Of a stretch of DNA of 46,960 bases, positions 1-6,347 are shown piece by piece. The notes beneath the pieces were generated by a model. It was not told the origin of the DNA. It saw only the letters and a program-made list of their open reading frames with translations, and did not search any database. Numbering within the stretch: position 1 is the first letter of the stretch; every line of letters begins with the position of its first letter. The position numbers and the translations under genes were made by a program. The DNA lies in the NCBI GenBank assembly GCA_002427525.1, contig DIRP01000025.1:1-46960 (forward strand), in the 5' to 3' direction. The DNA is from Bacteroidales bacterium UBA5433. GTDB lineage: Bacteria; Bacteroidota; Bacteroidia; Bacteroidales; UBA932.

Positions 1-779
1 GGAACAGATATTTTGTGGGCAGCCAATGCCAGGTATGCCATCAGCCAGAAAAAAGGGTATTCCGTTAACGTTTCTTATGCCAGCAAGGTTAACAGGCCGT
101 CACCACACTTGCTTGATCCTTATATTCACTGGGATTATGCCAATGAATATTCCACAGGGAATCCAAACCTGAAACCTTATATCACTCATACTGTTCAATT
201 CATAACTCAGTTGGCACGAAGTTATACTGTAACGGCCAGGTTTTCCCATGCCGTAAACACGTACGATTTTGTTTCAGAACTCTCTGCCACAGGGGACAGC
301 ATTATTTCCAGACCTGTGAATGTATCTAAAAATACTTCGTACACCTTGAATGCATCTACAAGCCAACAAGTATTCCCATGGTGGCGTTTGGCAGTACATG
401 CCAACATGACTTTTTCTGACGTACACACCCAAACTTACGGACGGACTTTGACTTCTTATATCCTGATATCCGCCAACAATATGTTCTATCTTGAGAACGA
501 TTGGGGTTTGTCGTTGGGATAACATTAGTTACTATTAACGGCGGAGTGCAGAAAAGCTTCCGTGATGGAAAGTGGGTCCTGAGATCAGAGATATTTTACA
601 GGAATCGCACACATAAAAAAAGTTTTTTCGCCAATGGATATTCAGAAAGAACTACGTTGTCGCCCCGGGTAGGTTTTATGATTTCAATCCGGTGTAATCT
701 GGATTTTGGCAAAAAAGGCCTACGGGTGGAACGGGGAACATCAGACAGAGAGGCACAAAATCGAATAGGTGATTCGTGA
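1..779 (+). pseudogene. 3' end of a TonB-type outer-membrane beta-barrel gene, frameshifted
   Basis: The window opens inside this gene. Frame 1 reads to a TAA at 520-522 and has the alternating beta-strand texture and the RPSPHLLDPY...GNPNLKP signature of the outer-membrane beta-barrel family (OMP_b-brl_3, TonB-dependent receptor-like). The family's next block (GGVQKSFRDGKWVLR, then the C-terminal strand ending GKKGLRVERG) continues in another frame from about 519 to 779. The barrel is therefore broken by a frameshift, probably with loss of some residues between GLSLG and ITLVTINGG. Such proteins sit in the outer membrane and import large ligands or act as receptors; the ligand cannot be told. 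The broken reading frame makes a working barrel unlikely unless the shift is an assembly error. Confidence 0.75.
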
Positions 780-780
780 T
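673..780 (+). repeat. Direct repeat copy 1 (barrel C-terminal coding end)
   Basis: This 108-base stretch, the last coding part of the barrel gene, recurs at 1559-1666 with only a few differences. Most differences between the copies are at third codon positions of the barrel frame (CTA/CTG, GTG/GTA, TCA/TCG), with one conservative Ile/Leu change, so both copies once evolved as protein-coding ends. Confidence 0.9.
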
Positions 781-972
781 GAATGTCCTGCTGTGATGTG
801 TCTGCTCAGCAGCCCGGGTGTCTGGTTTATCTTAAAGAACTTTGCTGTTAAAGACACCAAAAAATTGGGGAAAAGAGCTGGATTTGAACGCCGGGAGGCG
901 AAACTTTTCAAATACAACTCTCTGATCTATTTTATATTAGCCCTGTTTTTACCGAAATTTTTTTCTTCGTTA

Positions 973-1003
973 TTGACTTTTAGTGATTTAATAAATATAT
1001 TTA
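973..1003 (+). promoter_or_regulatory. Bacteroidetes-type promoter for the lipoprotein gene
   Basis: TTG at 973-975, a 20-base spacer and TATATTTA at 996-1003 match the Bacteroidetes -33/-7 pattern (TTG, N19-20, TAnnTTTG) with one mismatch at the last base. The start codon follows 13 bases later, so the leader would be very short. Confidence 0.55.
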
Positions 1004-1016
1004 CAAAAAAATCGAA

Positions 1017-1529
1017 ATGAAAAAGGTATTTATCGTTTTAGTTTTTTCCATGGGGATCCTGCTTTCATGTTCAAAAATTCCTGAAATGAAAGTAGACATA
1101 GACAGAGAATCTTTTGAAAAAGAATATGCAGCATGGGAAGCCCAGAATATTGAAAATTATGTGTTCACCTTTGATTATCTGAGTAGTGACATCGGTCCCA
1201 ATGGCCCTGCAACCATACGTGTCCAAGATGGCGTATCATCGATTCTTGAAAATCAAACTCCAAACAGAATTCCGATGGTTCAGAGCATCGGAGAACTTTT
1301 TGATTATATTGGGAGAACATTGGAGAATCTTGAAAGATCAATAGAAGATAATGATAATAATAAAAAATATCCCATAAAATCAATAATCTTAAAAGTTACT
1401 TATAATCCACAATACCATTATCCTGAAAAAGTGAAATACGCTGCCAGTCATTATACTAAAAAGAAAACTGAGGTACCTCCGGGCCTTAACTCGTCTTCCG
1501 AATTAAAAATAACAGAGTTCATTCCGTAA
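1017..1529 (+). CDS. DUF6174-like lipoprotein
   Basis: 170 residues. A short charged start (MKK), a hydrophobic stretch and the lipobox LLSC (Cys at about residue 18) mark a signal-peptidase II lipoprotein, probably anchored in the cell envelope. The mature part begins acidic, then carries a W-x-A-x-x-I-x-x-Y-x-F-x-F-x-Y stretch that resembles DUF6174 proteins, small secreted or lipid-anchored proteins of unknown role. The gene lies between two copies of a 108-base repeat from a barrel gene, so it may have arrived by duplication or recombination there. It is more A/T-rich than the housekeeping genes further right. The DUF6174 match rests on a remembered pattern and is moderate; the lipoprotein call is firmer. 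Confidence 0.7.
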   Translation: MKKVFIVLVFSMGILLSCSKIPEMKVDIDRESFEKEYAAWEAQNIENYVFTFDYLSSDIGPNGPATIRVQDGVSSILENQTPNRIPMVQSIGELFDYIGRTLENLERSIEDNDNNKKYPIKSIILKVTYNPQYHYPEKVKYAASHYTKKKTEVPPGLNSSSELKITEFIP

Positions 1530-1558
1530 AACCAAATTATTCTTTGGAAGGTATTCAG

Positions 1559-1666
1559 GTGTTATGATTTCGCTCCGGTGTAATCTGGATTTTGGCAAAA
1601 AAGGCCTGCGGGTAGAACGGGGAACATCAGACAGAGAGGCACAAAATCGAATAGGTGATTCATGAT
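1559..1666 (+). repeat. Direct repeat copy 2 (orphan barrel C-terminus)
   Basis: Second copy of the 108-base block at 673-780. In the barrel frame it reads ISLRCNLDFGKKGL and ends at TGA 1662-1664, but no upstream barrel sequence precedes it; the lipoprotein gene ends only 30 bases before. It is a leftover of a second, tandem barrel gene or of a duplication that carried the lipoprotein gene. Its right end overlaps the 3' end of the Fic gene on the other strand. Confidence 0.85.
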
Positions 1667-2532
1667 TCTTCGTAATAATAGGAGTAGTCGATTCCTTTCA
1701 TGAATACTTCGTGGCTGTTGATTTCACTGGTCAGGGCATGTTGTAGCAGGTTTTTGATAGACGTGCTGTCAGTAGTACTCTTTACCATGGCCCCCAGGTA
1801 GTCGTTTTTGCTTATTTTACTCCAATCCACGCATTTTTTCAGACGTTTTTTTAGTATCAGATCGAGCCAAATGCGCGTGCTTCGCCCATTGCCTTCCATA
1901 AATGGATGGGCAACGTTCATTTCAACGTATTTCTCGGCAATTTCTTCGAATGTATTCTCGGGCATTTGTTCAATCTGCCGTAAAGTATTTTCCAGGTGTT
2001 GAGCTATCGCAAACTTAAAACCGCCTTTAGAGATGTTTTTCTGCCTTATCTGTCCGGCAAAATCGTAAAGCCCACCAAACAGATAAGCGTGAATTTGCTA
2101 CAATCCTTTAACGGACCCAATTTCAATGTTGTCAATTAATGAACTTTCAAACAAGGCATATGCCTTATGTTTGCTTTTTCCGTCAATGGTTTCGTCGCTG
2201 TATGTAAACCAATCTATGAAACGGCTTGCCTGTTTACTTGGGAATTGTCTGGCCAGGGCAATGATACCATTGTAATCCAGCATATCAGATAAATATCGTT
2301 TGCCATCTTTTGCAACAAGTTTCAGTTGGGTAGTAGCACTAACCAACTCGCTATTTTCCTTTTTGAGCTTTGATTTCAAATATTTCCAATAGTTGCGTGT
2401 CTTGTTGTAGTTGTCTTGGTTGGTAAGGACAGCTACAATGTCAAGAACCGAAAACCACCATTTGTTGTATTCCTCGTCCCATATGGCACGTACCTCGCGG
2501 TCGTTAAAGAAACGGATAGAAATTTTACTCAT
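1660..2532 (-). pseudogene. Fic-domain protein with N-terminal Bro-N-like domain, split by an in-frame amber codon
   Basis: Read leftward from the ATG at 2532, the first 144 residues look like a Bro-N/antirepressor-like domain (ISIRFFNDREVRAIWDE, then VLDIVAVLT and a KRYLSDMLDYNGIIALARQF block). A TAG at 2098-2100 then stops the frame, but the same frame continues without another stop for 145 codons to 1660. That part carries the Fic fold, including GLYDFAGQIR and the complete catalytic motif HPFMEGNGRSTR (His at about residue 209 of the joined protein). Fic enzymes transfer AMP or other phosphate-linked groups to target proteins. Relatives that I recall read KGLQQIH across the junction, so the TAG is most simply a CAG (Gln) to TAG change. 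The downstream part could still start at an internal ATG (1965), but it would lack the first Fic helices. No antitoxin is visible next to it. Confidence 0.8.
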
Positions 2533-2576
2533 GCTGTATGAAGGTTAATAGCTCAACGAGGACTCGCATTAATAAA

Positions 2577-2584
2577 CAAATATA
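2577..2584 (-). promoter_or_regulatory. -7 box ahead of the Fic gene
   Basis: On the minus strand the bases read TATATTTG, a perfect TAnnTTTG box, 45 bases before the Fic ATG. No clear -33 TTG lies at 19-20 bases. Confidence 0.4.
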
Positions 2585-2619
2585 CTCATTTGATTTTTAT
2601 TAAACGATTGATAGCTTTC

Positions 2620-2874
2620 TTACATATCGCGTACCCGTATTTCTGCTATACAGCTGTTACTAATTATTTTAACAGCCTTCTGATAGTCTTTTTTATTTAT
2701 TTGGATGCTGACGTTTTCTATTGGATAAGACCCGGAATAAATACTTAAAACAGACGATGCCGGATTATCCGAAGTAAGCAACGAATAAATCTGAGAACCT
2801 TCTAATAAAACCTGAATGTCTTCTGCTATTACCCTATCTGTTGTCTTAAGCAGTATTGTTAAATCGTTTTCCAT
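2620..2874 (-). CDS. DUF2007-type small protein
   Basis: The chosen ATG at 2874 gives 84 residues beginning MENDLTILLKTTDRVIAEDI. The frame is open 28 codons further to an ATG at 2958, but that extension does not look like the family and would start beside the tRNA promoter. The pattern (short beta strand, helix, LLEGSQI, then a strand and a C-terminal helix ending near KKDYQKAVKII) fits DUF2007, called putative signal-transducing proteins; no reaction is known. A second DUF2007 gene lies at 4932-5138, on the other side of the oxidoreductase and repeats. It faces left, divergent from tRNA-Val. Confidence 0.6.
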   Translation of the reverse strand: MENDLTILLKTTDRVIAEDIQVLLEGSQIYSLLTSDNPASSVLSIYSGSYPIENVSIQINKKDYQKAVKIISNSCIAEIRVRDM

Positions 2875-2952
2875 TGTGTCGGTATCTTTCGTGTGAAGGT
2901 ATGAAAATTTTATTGCATACGGATTTAGGGAACAGGTGACGGTGCGGGTGTA

Positions 2953-2982
2953 TTGCATAATGGGTTCTTTTTAGTAATTTTG
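2953..2982 (+). promoter_or_regulatory. Promoter of the tRNA-Val / oxidoreductase unit
   Basis: TTG at 2953-2955, 19 bases, then TAATTTTG at 2975-2982: a full match to the Bacteroidetes housekeeping promoter. The tRNA begins 28 bases downstream. Confidence 0.75.
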
Positions 2983-3009
2983 CCGCACGATTGCGTACCT
3001 TGACACATT

Positions 3010-3087
3010 GAGTTGTTAGCTCAGCTGGTTCAGAGCACTACCTTGACAGGGTAGGGGTCACTGGTTCGAATCCAGTACAACTCACCA
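3010..3087 (+). tRNA. tRNA-Val (anticodon GAC)
   Basis: Acceptor arms GAGTTGT and ACAACTC pair fully. A D arm, an anticodon stem CTACC/GGTAG with loop TTGACAG (anticodon GAC, reading GUC), and a T arm with TTCGAAT all fit. CCA is encoded at 3085-3087. The next gene starts only 10 bases after the CCA, so the tRNA lies in the 5' leader of the oxidoreductase transcript. Confidence 0.95.
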
Positions 3088-3097
3088 ATTCTTATCT

Positions 3098-4069
3098 ATG
3101 ATCCGCTTTGCCACTATTGGTTCCAATGTGATTGTAGATGCCTTCCTAAGAGGAGCGGCGCACGATCCCCGTTTTGCATGGCAGGCTGTTTATTCACGTA
3201 CACAGGAAAGGGCAGACCTGTTTGCCGCCAAGTACGGTATTACAAAGACATATACCTCCCTTCAGGCGCTGGCTGCCGATCCACAGATAGACGCTGTTTA
3301 TATTGCCTCGCCCAATTGTTTTCATGCCCCGCAGGCCATCCTGATGATGGAACACGGAAAGCATGTGCTTTGCGAAAAGCCGTTGGCTCCCTCACTTGAA
3401 GAAAGCCAGGCCATGGTCTGTGCGGCTCAAAAACACGGGGTGGTCCTGATGGAAGCTATGAAAACCACGCTGCTCCCCAATTTTGCACGCGTACGGGAAG
3501 CACTCCCGCGCCTGGGGACAATCCGGAGGTATTTTGCTCAGTTTTGCCAGTACTCGTCCCGGTATGACCGCTTTAAAAACGGGATTATAGAAAATGCTTT
3601 CCGTGCCGGTATGGGAAACGGGGCATTGCGCGACCTGGGCGTGTACGGGCTGGCGCCGCTGGTGCATCTTTTTGGTATGCCACAACAATTGCAGGCCTCG
3701 GCAATACGCCTTTCTACCGGGGTGGACGGACAGGGCTCGGTACTGATGACCTATCCGGGGATGGAGGCGGTGGTCCTATTTTCCAAGATTTCTGATTCCC
3801 GCCTGCCTTCCGAGATTCAGGGGGAAGCCGGACGCATTGTTATTCAGCAGCTATCCAATATGGAGCGCCCGGTACTGGAGCTCCGGGACGGATCTGTGAC
3901 GGACCTTTCGGTGCCCACCCTGGAGGACAATCTGTATTACGAACTTAAAGAATTCCTGGACGTCATTGAATCGGGCGCCGGGGAATCTGCCGTCAACACG
4001 CACCAAAGAAGCCTGGATGTGCTGGAGCTGGTGGAAAAAGCCGAGGCAGCCGCTTGTTCCGGCTGCTGA
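3098..4069 (+). CDS. Gfo/Idh/MocA family oxidoreductase
   Basis: 323 residues, near the usual size. The N-terminal half is a Rossmann NAD(P)-binding domain: FATIGSN at the start, DAVYIASPN at about 65-73, and the family hallmark EKP at 93-95 (LCEKPLAP), whose Lys is the usual catalytic or cofactor contact. The C-terminal half has the alpha/beta substrate domain with a GNGALRDLGVY block near 173-183. Family members oxidise or reduce sugars and other polyols with NAD(P); the substrate cannot be deduced. The first glycine loop is not the textbook GxGxxG. It is probably co-transcribed with the tRNA-Val before it. The 3' end runs into CTG-type triplets, and the stop codon itself is a TGA inside that repeat (GGC TGC TGA TGC), so the last residues (AAACSGC) are repeat-derived. 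Confidence 0.85.
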   Translation: MIRFATIGSNVIVDAFLRGAAHDPRFAWQAVYSRTQERADLFAAKYGITKTYTSLQALAADPQIDAVYIASPNCFHAPQAILMMEHGKHVLCEKPLAPSLEESQAMVCAAQKHGVVLMEAMKTTLLPNFARVREALPRLGTIRRYFAQFCQYSSRYDRFKNGIIENAFRAGMGNGALRDLGVYGLAPLVHLFGMPQQLQASAIRLSTGVDGQGSVLMTYPGMEAVVLFSKISDSRLPSEIQGEAGRIVIQQLSNMERPVLELRDGSVTDLSVPTLEDNLYYELKEFLDVIESGAGESAVNTHQRSLDVLELVEKAEAAACSGC

Positions 4070-4192
4070 TGCCGCTTTTGCTGCTGTTGCTGCTGTTGTT
4101 TGTTCGCTGCTGCTGATGCTGTTGCTGATGCTGTTGCTGCTGCCGCTTGTTCCGGCTGCTGATGCCGCTGCTGCTGCCGCTGCTGCCCGGAA
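4049..4192 (+). repeat. Imperfect CTG triplet tract with a 28-bp direct repeat
   Basis: The tract is made mainly of CTG/TTG/ATG triplets. It contains an identical 28-base block at 4049-4076 and 4142-4169. It covers the end and stop codon of the oxidoreductase gene and continues about 120 bases past it. Open frames across it code only for poly-Leu/Ala or poly-Gln and are not taken as genes. Confidence 0.85.
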
Positions 4193-4245
4193 AAATTAGT
4201 GCGTCGCACTCAGCACTTAATGCGCTGTACCATAGTAGTTTGCTG

Positions 4246-4272
4246 AAAACGTGCCCCTGGGGCATGTTTTTA
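4246..4272 (+). terminator. Likely intrinsic terminator after the oxidoreductase gene
   Basis: ACGTGCCCC, a 1-base loop and GGGGCATGT form a stem with one mismatch, followed by a run of Ts (TTTTT with the last stem base). The loop is shorter than ideal, so the stem would open by a pair. Confidence 0.45.
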
Positions 4273-4350
4273 ATAACATGCGGTGAATCAGCAAGTTAAC
4301 CCCCGATTGCGTCGCACTCAGTGGCCACCCTGCCGCATTACCCCGGAACC

Positions 4351-4400
4351 GGGGATGCTTCCGGTTGCAGGCAACCGGTTTTGAAAGCCGAGGCATCCCC
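4351..4400. repeat. Nested inverted repeat in noncoding DNA
   Basis: GGGGATGC at 4351-4358 pairs with GCATCCCC at 4393-4400, and inside it CCGGTT pairs with AACCGG. The 4201-4440 stretch also holds a 13-base direct repeat (GCGTCGCACTCAG at 4201 and 4310). No protein or known RNA is recognisable here. Confidence 0.6.
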
Positions 4401-4440
4401 TTGTTTCGGTTGTGACGCAGGACGCAGCAGCAACTGCTCG

Positions 4441-4588
4441 GCACAATTTGGCGCGCTAGATTCAATCAAGCGCGCCAAAATTTTCTGAAGAAGTTGCAAC
4501 TGTCAGATTCAGAAACAAATATGGCAATGGCAAAAAAACCTGGCGCGCTAGATTGAATCTAGAATGCCCAAAACGCGCCAAAATGCAT
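4441..4588. repeat. Palindromic intergenic element, copy 1
   Basis: A roughly 150-base element. Its left end is a hairpin (AATTTGGCGCGCT with AGCGCGCCAAAATT). Its core begins TTTTCTGAAGAAGTTGCAAC and runs to GGCAAAAAAAC. Its right end is TGGCGCGCTAGATT with ATCTAG and CGCGCCA. The core aligns without gaps to the copy at 40305-40456. It encodes no protein. The inverted ends and small size recall REP or MITE-like repeats, but no target-site duplication is clear. Confidence 0.75.
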
Positions 4589-4608
4589 GTATTTGCGCAG
4601 AAAACCGG

Positions 4609-4644
4609 GCAAGGGAGCTGGCAAGGGAGCTGGAAAGGGAGCTG
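4609..4644 (+). repeat. 12-bp tandem repeat, three copies
   Basis: GCAAGGGAGCTG twice, then GAAAGGGAGCTG. The last copy runs into the long hairpin element that follows, and part of it (GGGAGCTG) is also present in the related copy at 44955. Confidence 0.85.
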
Positions 4645-4755
4645 GCACCAAAAGAAAAAGGGGAACCTCGCACCCGAGGAGGGAGGGGCCCGGTTGCGGA
4701 GCGGGAGCGAAGCGATAGCGTAGCATCCGGGAGGTGTTCCCCGTTCTTTTGGTGC
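4643..4755. repeat. Long-hairpin intergenic element, full copy
   Basis: GGCACCAAAAGAA at 4644-4656 pairs with TTCTTTTGGTGC at 4744-4755, and GGGGAAC at 4660-4666 pairs with GTTCCCC at 4736-4742. The middle holds CCTCGCACCCGAGG, itself a small hairpin, and a G-rich segment. The left half recurs at 44955-45018. The whole could fold as one cruciform or stable RNA hairpin. Confidence 0.75.
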
Positions 4756-4786
4756 AGCGACCAGAATTAGTGCCGGCTACAGGTGG

Positions 4787-4937
4787 CGCACTTAGGTGCC
4801 GGTCCGGAGCCGAGCGTGCAACGCACTTAGGTGCCTGTCCGGAGCCGAGCGTGCAACGCACTTAGGTGCCGGTCCGGAGCCGAGCGTGCAACGCACTCAA
4901 ATGCTGGTCCGGAGCTCAGTGCGCAACGCACTCAGGT
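4787..4937. repeat. 35-bp tandem repeat, about 4.3 copies
   Basis: The unit CACTTAGGTGCCGGTCCGGA continues with GCCGAGCGTGCAACG for 35 bases. Copies 1-3 are nearly identical and copy 4 has drifted. Each unit contains CCGGTCCGG and GTGCAACGCAC, both able to pair. There are no spacers between units, so it is not a CRISPR array. The last copy covers the stop codon of the DUF2007 gene at 4932. Confidence 0.9.
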
Positions 4938-5138
4938 GCTTTCCAGAAATTCTGTGGCGGCGGCGTATTCCTGGTCGGGAACCCGGACGGTGACGTATTG
5001 TTTCCCCTGGGTGGATTGGAACGGCAGGATGGAGTTCATGCTGTTATCAAAAACGACGGGATGGAATCCTTCGTTTTCCAAGTTTCCTTTTATGATGTTG
5101 GCCTGAAAAAGAGTGTGGCATTCGGCAACTGTTTTCAT
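4932..5138 (-). CDS. DUF2007-type small protein, second copy
   Basis: 68 residues, starting MKTVAECHTLFQANIIKGNLE. The layout (helix with ANIIKGNLENEGF, strand HPVVFDNSM, strand YVTVRVPDQEY, final helix AAATEFLES) is the standard DUF2007 size and shape. Function is unknown; some members are described as signal-transducing or nucleotide-sensing, without proof. It diverges from the DUF362 gene with about 70 bases between start codons. The last codons and the stop lie within the final unit of the 35-bp array, so repeat growth or loss would change the C-terminus. Confidence 0.7.
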   Translation of the reverse strand: MKTVAECHTLFQANIIKGNLENEGFHPVVFDNSMNSILPFQSTQGKQYVTVRVPDQEYAAATEFLEST

Positions 5139-5209
5139 ACGATTAAGGATTGATTTTCTCCCGAAAGATACGTAAAACTTCTTAACTTAGCCGCTGAAAA
5201 ATGCGAGCT

Positions 5210-6325
5210 ATGAGTGAAGTCTTTTATACCAACCTGCGGTCGAGTCCGGGCAGGAGCCTGCCCAAAAAAATGGAACTGCTTGTGAAGGCGGCCGGGATAG
5301 AAAAATTGCCTTGCCGGGACAAGTTCACGGCTATTAAAATTCATTTTGGAGAATTGGGCAACATGGCGTTCCTGCGCCACAACTACGCTGCCCGCATGGC
5401 AGAGGTACTCAAAGAAATGGGGTCTCGGCCTTTTTTGACAGATACCAACACGCTGTACAGCGGGTCGCGTGCCAACGCGGTGGACCATTTGCGCACTGCA
5501 TTCCTGAACGGGTACAATCCCATCAGCGTTCCCGGCGCTCCTGTGATCATTGCCGATGGATTGAAAGGCACGGACGAGGAGGTCATCCCTCTGCCGGAAG
5601 GAGAGTATTGCAAAGAAGCACGGATTGCCTCGGGTATTGCCAGTGCCGATGTGCTGGTGAGCATGACGCATTTCAAAGGCCACGAGCAGGCCGGCTTTGG
5701 AGGGGCCTTGAAAAACATTGGCATGGGATGCGCCAGCGTGGGAGGCAAGTTGCACTTGCACTCCGATTCACAGCCTGTGATTGAACGCTCCAACTGCATT
5801 GGGTGCCGCGTGTGCGTGAACCACTGCCGTCACAAAGCTGTTACCCTGGATGCCGAGAAGAAGGCCGTGATTGATTACGCAATTTGTGTGGGATGCGGCC
5901 AGTGTGTTGCTGTATGCCAGTACGATGCGGCTCGTCCCGGTACGTATTCCACAACGCAGGGACTGACCGCAAAAATTGCAGAATACGCACTGGCTGTTTT
6001 GAAAGACAAACCGCATTTTCACGTAGCTTTTATTATGGACGTGTCTCCGCATTGCGATTGCTGGGGTACGAACGATATACCTATTGTGCCCGATGTAGGC
6101 ATGCTGGCTTCTTTTGATCCGCTGGCGCTGGACCAGGCGTGCTTTGATATGGTGCGGAATGCTCCTGCCGTTCCCGGAAGCATGGCAGACCCGCACGGGG
6201 AAAAGACGCTGGAAGGAAAAGACAAATTCACGTGTGTTCATCCGCGTACCGATGGGGAATTTGGCCTGGCCCATGCGGAAAAATTAAAAATAGGCTCCCG
6301 CACCTATACATTAACCGAAGTATGA
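5210..6325 (+). CDS. DUF362 domain protein with two [4Fe-4S] sites
   Basis: 371 residues from the ATG at 5210 (MSEVFYTNLRS); an in-frame ATG at 5201 is also possible. The first two thirds match DUF362 (AIKIHFGE near 42-49, FLTDTNTLY, then MTHFKGHEQAGFGGALKNIGMG). The insert holds two bacterial ferredoxin clusters, CIGCRVCVNHC at about 196-206 and CVGCGQCVAVC at about 226-236, so it should bind two [4Fe-4S] centres. The C-terminal part returns to DUF362 (DVSPHCDCWG, DPLALDQA). The family is cytoplasmic and of unproven role; an electron-transfer or anaerobic redox task is inferred. Its TGA overlaps the start of the next gene (ATGA). Confidence 0.85.
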   Translation: MSEVFYTNLRSSPGRSLPKKMELLVKAAGIEKLPCRDKFTAIKIHFGELGNMAFLRHNYAARMAEVLKEMGSRPFLTDTNTLYSGSRANAVDHLRTAFLNGYNPISVPGAPVIIADGLKGTDEEVIPLPEGEYCKEARIASGIASADVLVSMTHFKGHEQAGFGGALKNIGMGCASVGGKLHLHSDSQPVIERSNCIGCRVCVNHCRHKAVTLDAEKKAVIDYAICVGCGQCVAVCQYDAARPGTYSTTQGLTAKIAEYALAVLKDKPHFHVAFIMDVSPHCDCWGTNDIPIVPDVGMLASFDPLALDQACFDMVRNAPAVPGSMADPHGEKTLEGKDKFTCVHPRTDGEFGLAHAEKLKIGSRTYTLTEV

Positions 6326-6347
6326 CCCGCCGAAGTATGACCCGCCG
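6318..6347 (+). repeat. 15-bp tandem duplication over the start codon of the next gene
   Basis: GAAGTATGACCCGCC occurs twice back to back. It copies the start codon, giving two ATGs (6322 and 6337) in one frame and a protein start MTRRSMTRR. Confidence 0.9.

Noticed and set aside
855..905. GAGCTGGATTTGAACGCCGG looks like the 3' part of a tRNA on the minus strand
   Set aside because: The T-stem does not pair and no D or anticodon arm is present; at best a decayed fragment.
769..1020. An open frame of 83 codons between the barrel remnant and the lipoprotein
   Set aside because: It starts inside the barrel end, has no family likeness and only a chance hydrophobic part; it also covers the lipoprotein promoter.
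3937..4209. Minus-strand frame rich in Gln and Ser over the CTG tract
   Set aside because: It is the antisense reading of the oxidoreductase end and its triplet repeat.
4787..4937. Regular repeats that could be read as a CRISPR array
   Set aside because: Units are directly joined with no spacers and no cas genes are near; it is a plain tandem repeat.
4559..5153. Several overlapping frames across the hairpin element and the 35-bp array, some starting 35 bases apart
   Set aside because: They follow from the repeat itself; codon use and composition are not protein-like.
6232..6321. Upstream extension of the GH92-like frame
   Set aside because: It lies inside the DUF362 gene; the clear signal peptide begins at the ATG at 6322 or 6337.
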